From the NCBI GenBank assembly GCA_002238525.1, contig MPMN01000018.1:1-45306 (forward strand): 45,306 nt of DNA. Direction: 5' to 3'. The stretch is from Flavobacteriaceae bacterium bin25. Lineage in GTDB: Bacteria > Bacteroidota > Bacteroidia > Flavobacteriales > Flavobacteriaceae. This document shows positions 8,549 to 17,031 of the stretch, one piece after another (positions within the stretch are counted from its first letter, which is position 1; every line of letters begins with the position of its first letter). The notes under the pieces were generated by a model, which saw nothing but the letters and a program-made list of their open reading frames with translations, had not been told where the DNA came from and ran no database searches. A program made the position numbers and the translations under genes.

Positions 8549-9557
8549 ATGCAGACATTTATTTTTATTGAGTTAAATACTTTCTTTCATTTCTTTGATG
8601 TCAATTAATAAAGGATAATATATGAATATTTCTAAAGGTCAAAACCTTAGAGTTCTCTGCACGCTTCCAAACGGACTTAGATTGCAAGAAATACCTCTCT
8701 GAGATCAAATGGAAAGATGGCTTCAAATGTGTCCAATCTGGACACAAGGCTTGTCGGGTACGCAAGGATTTTTCCAGGACGTGCAACATCTGTAGCCATA
8801 CCGAGTCATCTACAGCCAATACCTTATTCCACAAGGTAAAGTTCGGTGTACACAAGGCTTTTTTCATCTGCTTTGAGATGTCGACCACCACCATGAGACT
8901 TTCTGCAAGGTATACCACCGCTGCCTTTGAAGTAACCGAAAAGACGGGCAGTCTTTTCATGCACAAGGTCAGAGAGGCTATGGAATCCAGTGTCAAGTAC
9001 CCTATGGACGGTATAGTACACGTGGACGAGTTCGTTCTGGGTGGAGTGGAACAAGGAAAGATAGGGCGTCGCTATCATGCCAAGAAAAAGAAAGCGGTAA
9101 CAGCGGTACAGCTAACAAAGGAGGGTAGGCGTACGTATGCCATGGGCATAGAAGATTTCTCGGCACGCTCTCTTGAGTTCATCTTTACCAATCATATCAG
9201 TAAATTTGCCCAGTTAACCACTGACAAGCTGCTGTTCCCCTTCACGGGGTGGAAAGGATGTAGACCAATAGCAAGGGCTTATAACATTACCCAAATGGAG
9301 AGCAACAATGGACTCAACTTTGTCTCTCTTTATACGATGATCCACCAGATAAAGTCCTGCATACGTACCCCTTATTCATTGGTGAGCGACTTTAACCTGA
9401 AGAGATACTTCAATGAATTCTGGCTCAGGATAAACCGCTCGCAGAGTAAAGAAACGATATTCAATAATCTAATAACAAGGATGGTGAACAAGGAAAAAGT
9501 CAATCAAAAATATCTGATATGTTCTTAAGTATTTGCCTCAAAAACATTTTTCTGCAC
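8549..9557 (+). mobile_element. Decayed IS1595-family insertion sequence
   Basis: A 1.0 kb element whose ends are imperfect inverted repeats. The left end (about 8550-8582) reads TGCAGA...TTTTT...GAG..AAATACTT, and the complement of the right end (about 9527-9556) reads the same blocks in the same order. The transposase fills the interior, and its stop codon lies inside the right repeat. Length and content fit IS1595. I could not see an unambiguous target-site duplication. Confidence 0.6.
8622..9528 (+). pseudogene. IS1595-family transposase, frameshifted near its N-terminus
   Basis: The frame open from 8626 encodes about 300 residues, normal for the family. It has an N-terminal region like the IS1595 zinc-ribbon (CKKYLSEIKWKDGFKC, then RTCNICSHTESSTANTLFHK), followed by the DDE region VHVDEFVLGGVEQGKIGRR, LTTDK...WKGCRPIA and INRSQSK. 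The only good ATG (8622, MNISKGQNL) is in another frame and joins the main frame at about 8646-8650, so one base appears to be missing. Between TTDK and WKG there are seven extra residues (LLFPFTG), just after a catalytic Asp. The last two of four expected zinc cysteines are present but the first pair is broken (CVQSGH). It is very likely inactive. Confidence 0.75.
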
Positions 9558-9567
9558 ACTATAAAAA

Positions 9568-9676
9568 TTGACATATTTCATAACCTCTGGAAACTAGTTG
9601 TCAGAAGAGGTTATGTCAATAGGTTGACAATATCAAATAAGCTGGTTATGCGTCAAATAAGCATTATCTCATAACA
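9568..9676. repeat. Cluster of inverted and direct repeats upstream of the RloC-like gene
   Basis: CATAACCTCT (9579-9588) and AGAGGTTATG (9606-9615) are perfect 10-bp inverted repeats around a 17-base loop. With a 7-base insertion the arms extend to ATTGACAT...AACCTCT against AGAGGTTATGTCAAT. A second pair, GTTATG (9645-9650) and CATAAC (9670-9675), follows. TCAAATAAGC occurs twice exactly 20 bases apart (9633 and 9653). All lie within 125 bases before the next start codon. They could be operator sites, the end of a mobile element, or cassette-type recombination sites. Confidence 0.5.
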
Positions 9677-9691
9677 AAAACTAACTGAAAA

Positions 9692-11881
9692 ATGATAACA
9701 GAAATAAACTTAAGAAAAGTAGCAAGTTACAAAAATCAAGCAACTTTGGAAACAGACAAGAAAATTAATATAGTTTATGGGTTAAATGGCACTGGCAAAA
9801 GCATTTTATCAGATTATCTTTTAAAACGTAATGATGAAAAGTTTAAATGTTGTTCTATTGAAGGTTTAAATGAGAATCACGAAGTCTATGTATATAACCA
9901 GACTTTTATTCAAGATAATTTTTTTGAATCTGAAAGCTTAAAAGGAATTTTCACTATCTCGAAAGAAAATAAATTGGCGGAAAAAAATATTTCAATTTCC
10001 AGGAAAGAAATAGAAAAACTTGACGAAGAAAAAAGAAAAAAAGAAATTGAGATAGATAAAGAAAAAGATCATTTTCGTAAAAAGCATAAAATGAATTTGA
10101 AAAGAATTTGGAAAATTAAAACCGATTTCTCTAGTGGGAGTAACTATATTCTTGATTTTTGTTTGGAAGGTTACAAAAGCTCAAAAGCTAACCTATTTAA
10201 TTATATCATTAGTTTACCAAAGCTCACTAAGAAACCTTCCGAAAGCATTGAAGATTTAAAAAATAAGGCTCAGACAATTATGGGAGCTAATGCTAAAAAA
10301 TATTTACTAGTGTCTGATGTAGAGTTTTTATCTGCAAGTATAGAAACCAAAAAGATTTTCAAAAAGAAAATCGTAGGAGCTGAAAACAGTAGCTTATCCG
10401 CATTAATCAAACAACTTGGCAACTCAGATTGGGTGAAATTTGGATTAAAGTATTTGCCTAAAGACCCAATACGAGAAAATAAGGAGTGTCCTTTTTGTCA
10501 AGAAAGAACCGTCTCGAATGAATTTCTACAAAACATAAAGGATTATTTTGATGATTCGTATCAGTCAGATATAAATTCTTTAAAAACTTATAGCAAAGAA
10601 TATTCACAATCAGTTCAGAAAATCAATAAGATTAAGTACACACTTGAAGCCAACTCCATATTTGAAACCATACCAGAATTAAAAAAGCACAAAATTGATT
10701 TTATTCTAAAGTTTGATAAATTCTTACGTCTGATTAATAATAACAGAGTAAAGATTGAACAAAAAATCAAGACCCCAAGTTTATCAAAAACTCTTGAAAG
10801 TTCAGTAAAATTATTACAAGAAATTAATAATGATATCGGTAGAATTAATGAATTGATTTCAGATCATAATAAAGATATTGAGCAAAAGGAAATCAGAAAA
10901 GAAAAGATAAAACAACTTTTTTGGGAAATTATGCGTTGGGATTATAACGAAGAAATAGAGAAATATCTTTCAGACAAAACGAAATCAGATTTTAAATTGA
11001 AAGCCTTAAATTCATGTATTGAGGAGTACAAAACCAAAATATCTTCCCATAATTTAATCATATCCGAACAGCAAAAGCTGACAAAAAACATTGAGGAAGC
11101 CGTTACAAACATTAATATGGGATTGATTGACTTGGGAATTGCTGATTTCAAAATTGAAAACTTCTCTAACAATTTTTACAAAATTGTTAGAGAAGAAAAC
11201 GAGGAAAACGAGGTCTTTCGTTCTTTAAGTGAAGGTGAAAAAATGATTATTAGTTTCTTGTACTTTTTAGAAATGTGTAAAGGTTCCGAAACATACAAAA
11301 AGAAAATAATTGTTATTGACGACCCTATTTCCAGTCTTTCTCACATTTATGTTTTCAATATAGGTGTTCTAATCAAAAATGAATTTATTGACAGCAAAAA
11401 CAGTGATTATGTTCAAGTTTTTATATTGACTCATAGTCTGTATTTTTTTAATGAAATTATAGAAAGAAATTACACTAAAAGAAAAAAGAGTTATAAACTT
11501 TTCAGATTGATTAAAAATAGTGAAGGCAGCCATTTTCAAAGTATGGAACATGGGGAGATTCAAAATGACTATCACGAATATTGGAACATAATAAAAGACA
11601 AAAAAAATCCTAACGCATTAATTGCAAATTGTATCCGAAGTGTTATTGAGTATTTTTTCAATTTTGTTGAGAAGGAAGATTTAACTAGTTTTTTCAAGCG
11701 GGAACCTTTAAGTTCTAATAAATTTCAAGCATTTAATAGGTATATAAATAGAGAATCTCATTCACTGGGTCAAAATCTATTCGACTCAAATGATTTTGAT
11801 TATGAAGTTTTTAAAGATGGTCTTCAAAAATTATTTGAGGTAGCAGGTTATAAGAATCATTATGAAAAAATGATAAAATAA
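9692..11881 (+). CDS. RloC/PrrC-like ABC-type ATPase with HEPN-like anticodon-nuclease tail (AAA_13 family), candidate phage defence
   Basis: A 729-residue protein. The N-terminus holds Walker A GLNGTGKS (30-37). Long coiled-coil segments (about 95-135 and 360-470) flank a middle region with a CPFC zinc-hook-like motif (266-269). The ATPase resumes with the ABC signature SLSEGEK (511-517), Walker B KKIIVIDDP (537-545) and the H-loop His581. The tail carries Arg649-x3-Glu653 and R683YINRESH690, spaced like the Arg-Glu-His triad of the PrrC and RloC tRNA anticodon nucleases, which belong to the HEPN superfamily. RloC proteins are of similar size and have the same ATPase / zinc-hook / nuclease order. 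In that family, DNA damage or blocked restriction switches on tRNA cleavage and the cell stops growing. It stands alone, with no restriction-modification genes beside it, next to an IS relic. Nuclease activity is inferred. Confidence 0.72.
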   Translation: MITEINLRKVASYKNQATLETDKKINIVYGLNGTGKSILSDYLLKRNDEKFKCCSIEGLNENHEVYVYNQTFIQDNFFESESLKGIFTISKENKLAEKNISISRKEIEKLDEEKRKKEIEIDKEKDHFRKKHKMNLKRIWKIKTDFSSGSNYILDFCLEGYKSSKANLFNYIISLPKLTKKPSESIEDLKNKAQTIMGANAKKYLLVSDVEFLSASIETKKIFKKKIVGAENSSLSALIKQLGNSDWVKFGLKYLPKDPIRENKECPFCQERTVSNEFLQNIKDYFDDSYQSDINSLKTYSKEYSQSVQKINKIKYTLEANSIFETIPELKKHKIDFILKFDKFLRLINNNRVKIEQKIKTPSLSKTLESSVKLLQEINNDIGRINELISDHNKDIEQKEIRKEKIKQLFWEIMRWDYNEEIEKYLSDKTKSDFKLKALNSCIEEYKTKISSHNLIISEQQKLTKNIEEAVTNINMGLIDLGIADFKIENFSNNFYKIVREENEENEVFRSLSEGEKMIISFLYFLEMCKGSETYKKKIIVIDDPISSLSHIYVFNIGVLIKNEFIDSKNSDYVQVFILTHSLYFFNEIIERNYTKRKKSYKLFRLIKNSEGSHFQSMEHGEIQNDYHEYWNIIKDKKNPNALIANCIRSVIEYFFNFVEKEDLTSFFKREPLSSNKFQAFNRYINRESHSLGQNLFDSNDFDYEVFKDGLQKLFEVAGYKNHYEKMIK

Positions 11882-11953
11882 AATGTGCGAAAGCATAGCA
11901 CCAATTATGTAAAGGTCTATAGAATTCTTAAATTGGGAAACTAAATTCAAAAC

Positions 11954-12487
11954 ATGATATGTATTTTGATGGGTTATATGGGTTCTGGCAAATCATCTGT
12001 GGGAAAGAAACTGTCCAAAGAACGCAAAATAAATTTTGTCGATCTAGACCAATACATAGAACAAAAGGAACACTTATCCGTTATTGAACTGATTGAAAAA
12101 AGTCAATTGAAGTTCAGAAAACTAGAAAGTCAATATTTGAAAGAGTTACTAGAATCTTCTGGCTCATTAGTACTTAGCCTCGGAGGAGGTACTCCAGCTT
12201 ACGGTGAAAATATACGATGGATAAAACAGTGTCCTAATGCTACTAGCTTCTATCTCAAAGCATCAGTTTCCCAATTGTCCCAACGGTTATTTTCTCTTAG
12301 AACGACCAGACCAATTATTCCTAAGGATGTAAATTCTATCAACCATCTTCAGGAATTTATTGGAAAACATTTGTTTGAAAGAATCAGCTATTACAATCAA
12401 GCTGATTTTCATATAGAAACTGATAGAAAAAAAATTGATCAAATTGCGGTTGAGATAAATACCATTTTGAATAATTCTGAAGGTTGA
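11954..12487 (+). CDS. aroK: Shikimate kinase
   Basis: A 177-residue P-loop kinase that phosphorylates shikimate at the 3-hydroxyl in the chorismate pathway, in the cytoplasm. Walker A is GYMGSGKSSVGK (8-19), the shikimate-binding Asp lies in FVDLDQYIE, FRKLES provides the substrate-binding Arg, SLGGGTP is the Gly-rich Walker-B-like loop, and RTTRPII is the lid Arg. Length is typical. It follows the RloC-like gene by 72 bases and runs tail to tail with the phosphoribosyltransferase gene 13 bases away. This marks the return to core genome. Confidence 0.95.
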   Translation: MICILMGYMGSGKSSVGKKLSKERKINFVDLDQYIEQKEHLSVIELIEKSQLKFRKLESQYLKELLESSGSLVLSLGGGTPAYGENIRWIKQCPNATSFYLKASVSQLSQRLFSLRTTRPIIPKDVNSINHLQEFIGKHLFERISYYNQADFHIETDRKKIDQIAVEINTILNNSEG

Positions 12488-12500
12488 TTAAGCCGCTGGG

Positions 12501-13004
12501 TTATCTGAGATAGACCCCACTATTGTCCCCTTCCAAAATGACTTCGATGTGTTCTTGACTAGTGGTTGATAGGGAAACACCCTTAAAATCTACTTTGACA
12601 GGAAATCTGCCATGACTTCTATTTACAAGTACAGCAGTAGTAATTCTTGAAGGGCGATTTTTCAGAAAATAGCCAACAGCATAACTTATGGTTTGTCCCG
12701 TATTGAGTACATCATCTACTACAACCAAAGGTAGCTGAAACGTATCTATCTTATCTGGTAAGGCTTTGATCTTATTTGTGGGGTTTTTCTTATCTACTTC
12801 TAATTCTATAAAATCTACCTTCAACTCTGAAATCTTTTTCAAATCTTGGACTATCATTTGTGCAAATTTTGTCCCTTGAGGTGAAATACCTGCTAGAACA
12901 ATTTTATCATCACGATAATGTTCTTCAAATATCTGCCAAGCAATTCTCGTTGTTATAGCTTGAATATCAGATAGACTTTTGATTTTAATTCCTATGCTAT
13001 TCAT
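12501..13004 (-). CDS. Type I phosphoribosyltransferase (PyrR-like)
   Basis: A 167-residue protein with the PRPP-binding loop VVVDDVLNTGQT (about residues 93-104), the signature of type I phosphoribosyltransferases, and a hood region before it. Size and layout resemble the PyrR/hypoxanthine group. The family attaches a ribose 5-phosphate from PRPP to a base, and PyrR also binds pyrimidine mRNA leaders, but nothing here shows which role applies. It lies 42 bases downstream of the S4-domain gene on the same strand, so the two are probably cotranscribed. Confidence 0.8.
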   Translation of the reverse strand: MNSIGIKIKSLSDIQAITTRIAWQIFEEHYRDDKIVLAGISPQGTKFAQMIVQDLKKISELKVDFIELEVDKKNPTNKIKALPDKIDTFQLPLVVVDDVLNTGQTISYAVGYFLKNRPSRITTAVLVNRSHGRFPVKVDFKGVSLSTTSQEHIEVILEGDNSGVYLR

Positions 13005-13046
13005 TTGTAGAAAACAATATAGTGTGATTCTATCAATACTACTGAT

Positions 13047-13412
13047 TCAATTATTGGGTAAAGCATCTATTTCTCTTCGTTCCTTTTTAGTGGGTCGACC
13101 TGCACCTCTTTCACGAAAGGGACTAAAGTCCAGCCTCTGCTTTTGTCGAATTTCATCATCTTCAGGGGTAGTGTGAAAGATACAGTGCAAACCTACTTCC
13201 TTTGCTCCAAGACGTGATTTAGGTATGTTAACTACTTCTAGTTTATACCAAAATTGATTTTTTCTAACCTCTATAATGCGTTTGGGGTATATTTTCACAG
13301 AAGGTTTTACAGTTTTGCCCGACATTTTAACTAATCCCTTTCTACAACAATTGGTCGCAAGTGATCTGGTCTTAAATATTCGTACAAACCATAAATACTG
13401 ATCAATTCTCAT
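13047..13412 (-). CDS. S4-domain RNA-binding protein (Hsp15/HslR-like)
   Basis: From the ATG at 13412 the protein has 121 residues and begins MRIDQYLWFVRIFKTRSLA, the classic start of the S4 RNA-binding fold, followed by LVKMSGKTVKPSVKI. The tail is basic (RGAGRPTKKERREI). In Hsp15 proteins this binds stalled 50S subunits carrying peptidyl-tRNA. The frame is open 17 codons further upstream, to a Met ending at 13463, but that extension would overlap the start of the divergent FKBP gene and does not match the family. It heads a likely two-gene unit with the phosphoribosyltransferase. Confidence 0.85.
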   Translation of the reverse strand: MRIDQYLWFVRIFKTRSLATNCCRKGLVKMSGKTVKPSVKIYPKRIIEVRKNQFWYKLEVVNIPKSRLGAKEVGLHCIFHTTPEDDEIRQKQRLDFSPFRERGAGRPTKKERREIDALPNN

Positions 13413-13457
13413 CTTAAAAGCGTTATTTTCAGCGTCAAATTTACGATATAACGTAAA

Positions 13458-14258
13458 TTGCAAAAATTTTTCTCTTTGTCATCAAATTGTAAATCCAATC
13501 TATTTTTTCTACTGTTTTTGTACTTTCTTATCGCTTGGGGATGTAAAAAGAACAATCCACCAGAGCCTCCAAGAGATCCTTCTGTTCAGATAATTACTGA
13601 CCAAAAAGATCTTAAGGATTATCTGAAAACTCATTTTTACAACTATGAAGACTTTCAGGAAGACCCTCAAAATTTTGATCTAACCATCAAGATTGACACA
13701 ATCATGGGAGATAATTCCAACAAGATACCGTTAATTGAACAAGTGCAATCCAAAAAAGTTAAATTTAGACACAACGACAATCAAGTAATTGACTATGACT
13801 ACTACTATCTCATTACCCGAAAAGGTAATGGTCAAAGTCCACACATAGCCGATTCGGCTTATGTTGCTTATAGAGGACAATTACTCAACAGATCTCAGTT
13901 TGATCTTCGACAGACCCCTATATGGTTAGATTTAACTAGCGTGATAAAAGGGTTCAAAGAAGGCATAAGTTTACTTAATACTGGAGATTTTAAAGTGAAT
14001 GAAGACAATACAATCGATTTTTTCGATTATGGTCAAGGTTTATTTTTCTTTCCTTCAGGATTGGGTTATTTTTCTAATCCTTCAGGCGGAATTCCTGAAT
14101 ACTCACCTCTTGTTTTTGAAGTCTCATTATATACCTCAAAACAAACAGATCACGATGGAGATGGGATATTGAGCAGAGATGAGTATGATAAAGATGGGGA
14201 TGGAATTCCTGACGATTCTGATCAAGACGGAACACCTGATTATTTAGATAAAACTTAA
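13458..14258 (+). CDS. FKBP-type peptidyl-prolyl isomerase lipoprotein with a calcium-binding Asp-rich tail
   Basis: A 266-residue protein. A hydrophobic signal ends IAWGC (Cys29), giving a lipid anchor. The middle has the FKBP pattern: ADSAYVAYRGQLL, FDLRQTPIWLDLTSVIKGFKEGISLL, FFFPSGLGYF and YSPLVFEVSLY. FKBPs isomerise Xaa-Pro bonds and help fold exported proteins; in gliding Bacteroidota the related GldI supports motility. The last 35 residues hold DHDGDGILSRDEYDKDGDGIPDDSDQDGTPDY, written here as two or three DxDxDG-type calcium loops, which is unusual for GldI. The start is a TTG, with no ATG available before the signal. It is divergent from the S4 gene and overlaps the end of the barrel gene by 4 bases. 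Confidence 0.82.
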   Translation: MQKFFSLSSNCKSNLFFLLFLYFLIAWGCKKNNPPEPPRDPSVQIITDQKDLKDYLKTHFYNYEDFQEDPQNFDLTIKIDTIMGDNSNKIPLIEQVQSKKVKFRHNDNQVIDYDYYYLITRKGNGQSPHIADSAYVAYRGQLLNRSQFDLRQTPIWLDLTSVIKGFKEGISLLNTGDFKVNEDNTIDFFDYGQGLFFFPSGLGYFSNPSGGIPEYSPLVFEVSLYTSKQTDHDGDGILSRDEYDKDGDGIPDDSDQDGTPDYLDKT

Positions 14259-14866
14259 AGATTCTCCGCCAATTTAATGCCTAAGGCCAGAACTAGGTAT
14301 TCGGGTTTGGTGTCTAAAGTCCCAAGATTTATATTCTTATTATCCAAAAATTCTACCTCTCTTGGTTTCAATCCTCTTTCGTATTTTACGGAAAAATCAA
14401 AATTTCCCAGATGAAGTCGAACCCCAAAATGAACCCCATAAGTAATGTCTTCTTTGAGTTTATTTAAGGTAATCCCTTTGAGATCTTGTTTTATATTTTG
14501 TCCAACTACGTAATAGAAAGTCGGTCCAGCAAATACACTTGAAAATGGAACATATCTATATCCCAGAGAAATCGGTAGTTCCAAACTTGACTCTGTGTAT
14601 GATAAACTAGATGTTGAATTTTTGTGCCAAGTATAGCCAAGCTGTGGACGAATATAAAACACCAGTCCTCCGGTCTGTAGGTAGCCCCCGATATTATAGC
14701 CTACGGTTTCTTGTTTGAATTTATCTATTGTAGCCGATTTTATCAAATCCTTGCTTGGTATTAATTTCGCCCCCAGATTTAGTCCATATTTTGCTTGACC
14801 TTGTGTCAATAATGCTCCCCCTAGAAATACAATAAGGGTTAAAAAAGATTTTGGATATAATTTCAT
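14255..14866 (-). CDS. Small outer-membrane beta-barrel protein
   Basis: A 203-residue protein with a signal peptide (MKLYPKSFLTLIVFLGGALL, cut near TQGQA) and alternating amphipathic strands such as GYNIGGYLQTGGLVFYIRPQLGYTW and VHFGVRLHLGNFDFSVKYERGL, ending ...VLALGIKLAENL. This matches the 8-stranded 'outer membrane beta-barrel' or PorT-like families that are common and mostly uncharacterised in Bacteroidota. It follows the transketolase C subunit by one base, so it is probably the last gene of that operon, though the metabolic link is not obvious. Confidence 0.7.
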   Translation of the reverse strand: MKLYPKSFLTLIVFLGGALLTQGQAKYGLNLGAKLIPSKDLIKSATIDKFKQETVGYNIGGYLQTGGLVFYIRPQLGYTWHKNSTSSLSYTESSLELPISLGYRYVPFSSVFAGPTFYYVVGQNIKQDLKGITLNKLKEDITYGVHFGVRLHLGNFDFSVKYERGLKPREVEFLDNKNINLGTLDTKPEYLVLALGIKLAENL

Positions 14867-14867
14867 G

Positions 14868-15827
14868 TTATTTATTTTTTAGTGCAACCAATTCCTTTGA
14901 CTTGGTAACTATATTATCTTGTGCAAGTTCGTACTTTTTCATTAGTTCTAGTGGTGTTCCTGACTCACCAAAGGTGTCGTTTGTAGCTATGTATCTTTGA
15001 ATGACGGGATGTTTTCTGGAAAGAACTCCTGCGATTGTTTCACCAAGACCCCCATGAAAGTTGTGCTCCTCAGCAGTCAGGATACATCCAGTTTTTTTGA
15101 CCGATTTGAGAATGATTTCCTCATCTATTGGCTTGATGGTATGGATATTGATCACTTCGGCAGATATCCCTTCGTGTCTCAAGATATCAGATGCTTGTAA
15201 AGATTCCCATACCAAATGCCCCGTAGCCACGATAGTTATGCTGTTTCCTTCTTTTAGTTTAATGCCCTTGCCAATTGTAAAACCCATATCAGCAGTAGTA
15301 AAATTTGGAACTTTAGGTCTGCCAAAACGCAGGTAAACAGGTCCCTGATGGTCAGCAATAGCAATTGTAGCAGCTTTTGTTTGGTTGAAGTCGCACGGAT
15401 TAATAACAGTCATTCCAGGCAACATTTTCATTAGTCCAATATCTTCAAGAATTTGATGAGTGGCACCATCTTCTCCAAGGGTAATCCCTGCATGTGAAGC
15501 ACATATTTTTACATTTTTACCAGAATAAGCAATTGACTGTCGAATCTGATCGTAGACTCTTCCGGTTGAAAAATTTGCAAATGTTCCTGTAAAAGGAATC
15601 CATCCACCTATTGTCAATCCTGCAGCAATTCCCATCATATTAGCTTCAGCAATTCCTACCTGAAAAAATCTATTTGGATGATTTTTCTTGAAATCTGACA
15701 TTTTAAGAGATCCGGTCAAATCTGCACAGAGAGCTACAACACGGGGGTTAGTTTTTCCCAAATGACTTAGTCCAACTCCAAATCCACTTCTGGTATCTAT
15801 ATTTCCTGTATTGGGGTATTCTGCCAT
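14868..15827 (-). CDS. Transketolase, C-terminal subunit
   Basis: A 319-residue protein with the pyrimidine-binding and C-terminal domains of a transketolase: GFGVGLSHLGKTNPRVVALCADL, then FFQVGIAEANMMGIAAGL with the catalytic Glu that activates thiamine diphosphate, HAGITLGEDGATHQ, and the C-terminal LTAEEHNFHGGLGETIAG. With the N subunit it moves two-carbon units in the pentose phosphate pathway. Split transketolases occur widely in Bacteroidota and archaea. It starts 6 bases after the N-subunit gene ends, so the subunits would be made in equal amounts. Confidence 0.93.
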   Translation of the reverse strand: MAEYPNTGNIDTRSGFGVGLSHLGKTNPRVVALCADLTGSLKMSDFKKNHPNRFFQVGIAEANMMGIAAGLTIGGWIPFTGTFANFSTGRVYDQIRQSIAYSGKNVKICASHAGITLGEDGATHQILEDIGLMKMLPGMTVINPCDFNQTKAATIAIADHQGPVYLRFGRPKVPNFTTADMGFTIGKGIKLKEGNSITIVATGHLVWESLQASDILRHEGISAEVINIHTIKPIDEEIILKSVKKTGCILTAEEHNFHGGLGETIAGVLSRKHPVIQRYIATNDTFGESGTPLELMKKYELAQDNIVTKSKELVALKNK

Positions 15828-15833
15828 ATAATT

Positions 15834-16682
15834 TTAATAGTCACCTAGTGGTGTAGGTGGATTTTGATTCAACCCCAATTCTAGTTGTTCATCATTTGGA
15901 GCAATACCATGCCATTGATGAGAGTGCATCATAAAATCAACTCCATTACCCATTTCAGTTTTCATGATAATGACCACGGGTTTGGATTTTTCGGTTAAAC
16001 TAGTGGCATGGTCCAATGCCTTTTTAACACTATTTAAATCATTTCCTTTTTGATTGAGTACTACTTTCCAGCCAAAGGAATTAAATTTTGCTTCAATATC
16101 TCCTAGGAAAAGAACTTCAGAGGTTGCACCATCTATTTGTTGCCCATTGAGGTCTATTGTCGCAATCAGGTTATCTACTTGATTGGCTGCTGCAAACATG
16201 ATGGCTTCCCAATTTTGCCCTTCTTGTAACTCTCCATCTCCCAAAAGAACGTATACTAATCTGTTGTCTTGGTTCAGTTTTTTTGATAGGGCGGCTCCCA
16301 CTGCAACAGAGAGACCTTGCCCAAGAGATCCTGAAGCAATCCTTACTCCAGGTAGTCCCTCGTGGGTAGTTGGATGCCCTTGTAAACGAGAATTTATTTT
16401 CCGAAATGAAGAGAGTTCAGAAACAGGGAAAAATCCACTTCGTGCCAAGACACTGTAAAAGACTGGAGAAATATGCCCATTGGAAAGAAAAAATATATCT
16501 TGATTAAGACCATCTATTTCAAAAGGTAACTGGTAGGTCATATGATTTTCAAACAGGGTTACTAGGAACTCAGTACAACCGAGCGACCCTCCGGGATGTC
16601 CAGATTTAGCCCCATGTACCATGCGAAGGATGTCTCGCCTAGTTTGTATAACCCTATCTTGCAGTTGATGTGTATGAGACAT
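15834..16682 (-). CDS. Transketolase, N-terminal subunit
   Basis: From MSHTHQLQDRVIQTRRDILR (ATG at 16682) the protein has 282 residues. An upstream Met ending at 16730 would add 16 residues that do not match the family. It carries the diphosphate-binding half: AKSGHPGGSLG, LPGVRIASGSLGQGLSVAVG, and the thiamine motif GDGELQEGQNWEAIMFAAANQVDNLIATIDLN, which binds Mg2+ through GDG...N. It pairs with the C-terminal subunit encoded directly downstream. The promoter should lie in the gap before tgt, which is divergent. Confidence 0.93.
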   Translation of the reverse strand: MSHTHQLQDRVIQTRRDILRMVHGAKSGHPGGSLGCTEFLVTLFENHMTYQLPFEIDGLNQDIFFLSNGHISPVFYSVLARSGFFPVSELSSFRKINSRLQGHPTTHEGLPGVRIASGSLGQGLSVAVGAALSKKLNQDNRLVYVLLGDGELQEGQNWEAIMFAAANQVDNLIATIDLNGQQIDGATSEVLFLGDIEAKFNSFGWKVVLNQKGNDLNSVKKALDHATSLTEKSKPVVIIMKTEMGNGVDFMMHSHQWHGIAPNDEQLELGLNQNPPTPLGDY

Positions 16683-17031
16683 CAGAAATTTTCGTGCTAA
16701 AATTAAATAATTTGAGTTCCGTTTTACCAATGTTGATCTCTAATAATTAATATTTTCAAAAAGCCTCAATTTTTATTTGGTTATCCGTTCAGAGAATAAT
16801 CGGCTGGAAAATTTACTTAGCATTATATCAACAAAATATCCTTTCTTCTTTTTATCTTATGCTCAGTCAATTTTCTTAAGGATTAAATCAAATAAACCAA
16901 ACAGATTAAAGGAAATTCATGAAAATGCCTGCATTTAGTATAAAGAATTCTTCTAAAAAGAGTTGGATTAACCCCAAAGACAACCAAAGACTATATTTTT
17001 GATTTTGGGATGAAAGCCTTATACTAATCTA
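16683..17031. other. Divergent intergenic region between split transketolase and tgt
   Basis: About 350 AT-rich bases must hold promoters for both directions. TATATTTTTG (around 16992) resembles the -7 element with two extra T bases. No gene or RNA was recognised. Confidence 0.4.

Noticed and set aside
8601-9078. Two minus-strand frames across the IS1595 transposase
   Set aside because: They are antisense to the transposase, whose plus-strand frame shows real family motifs.
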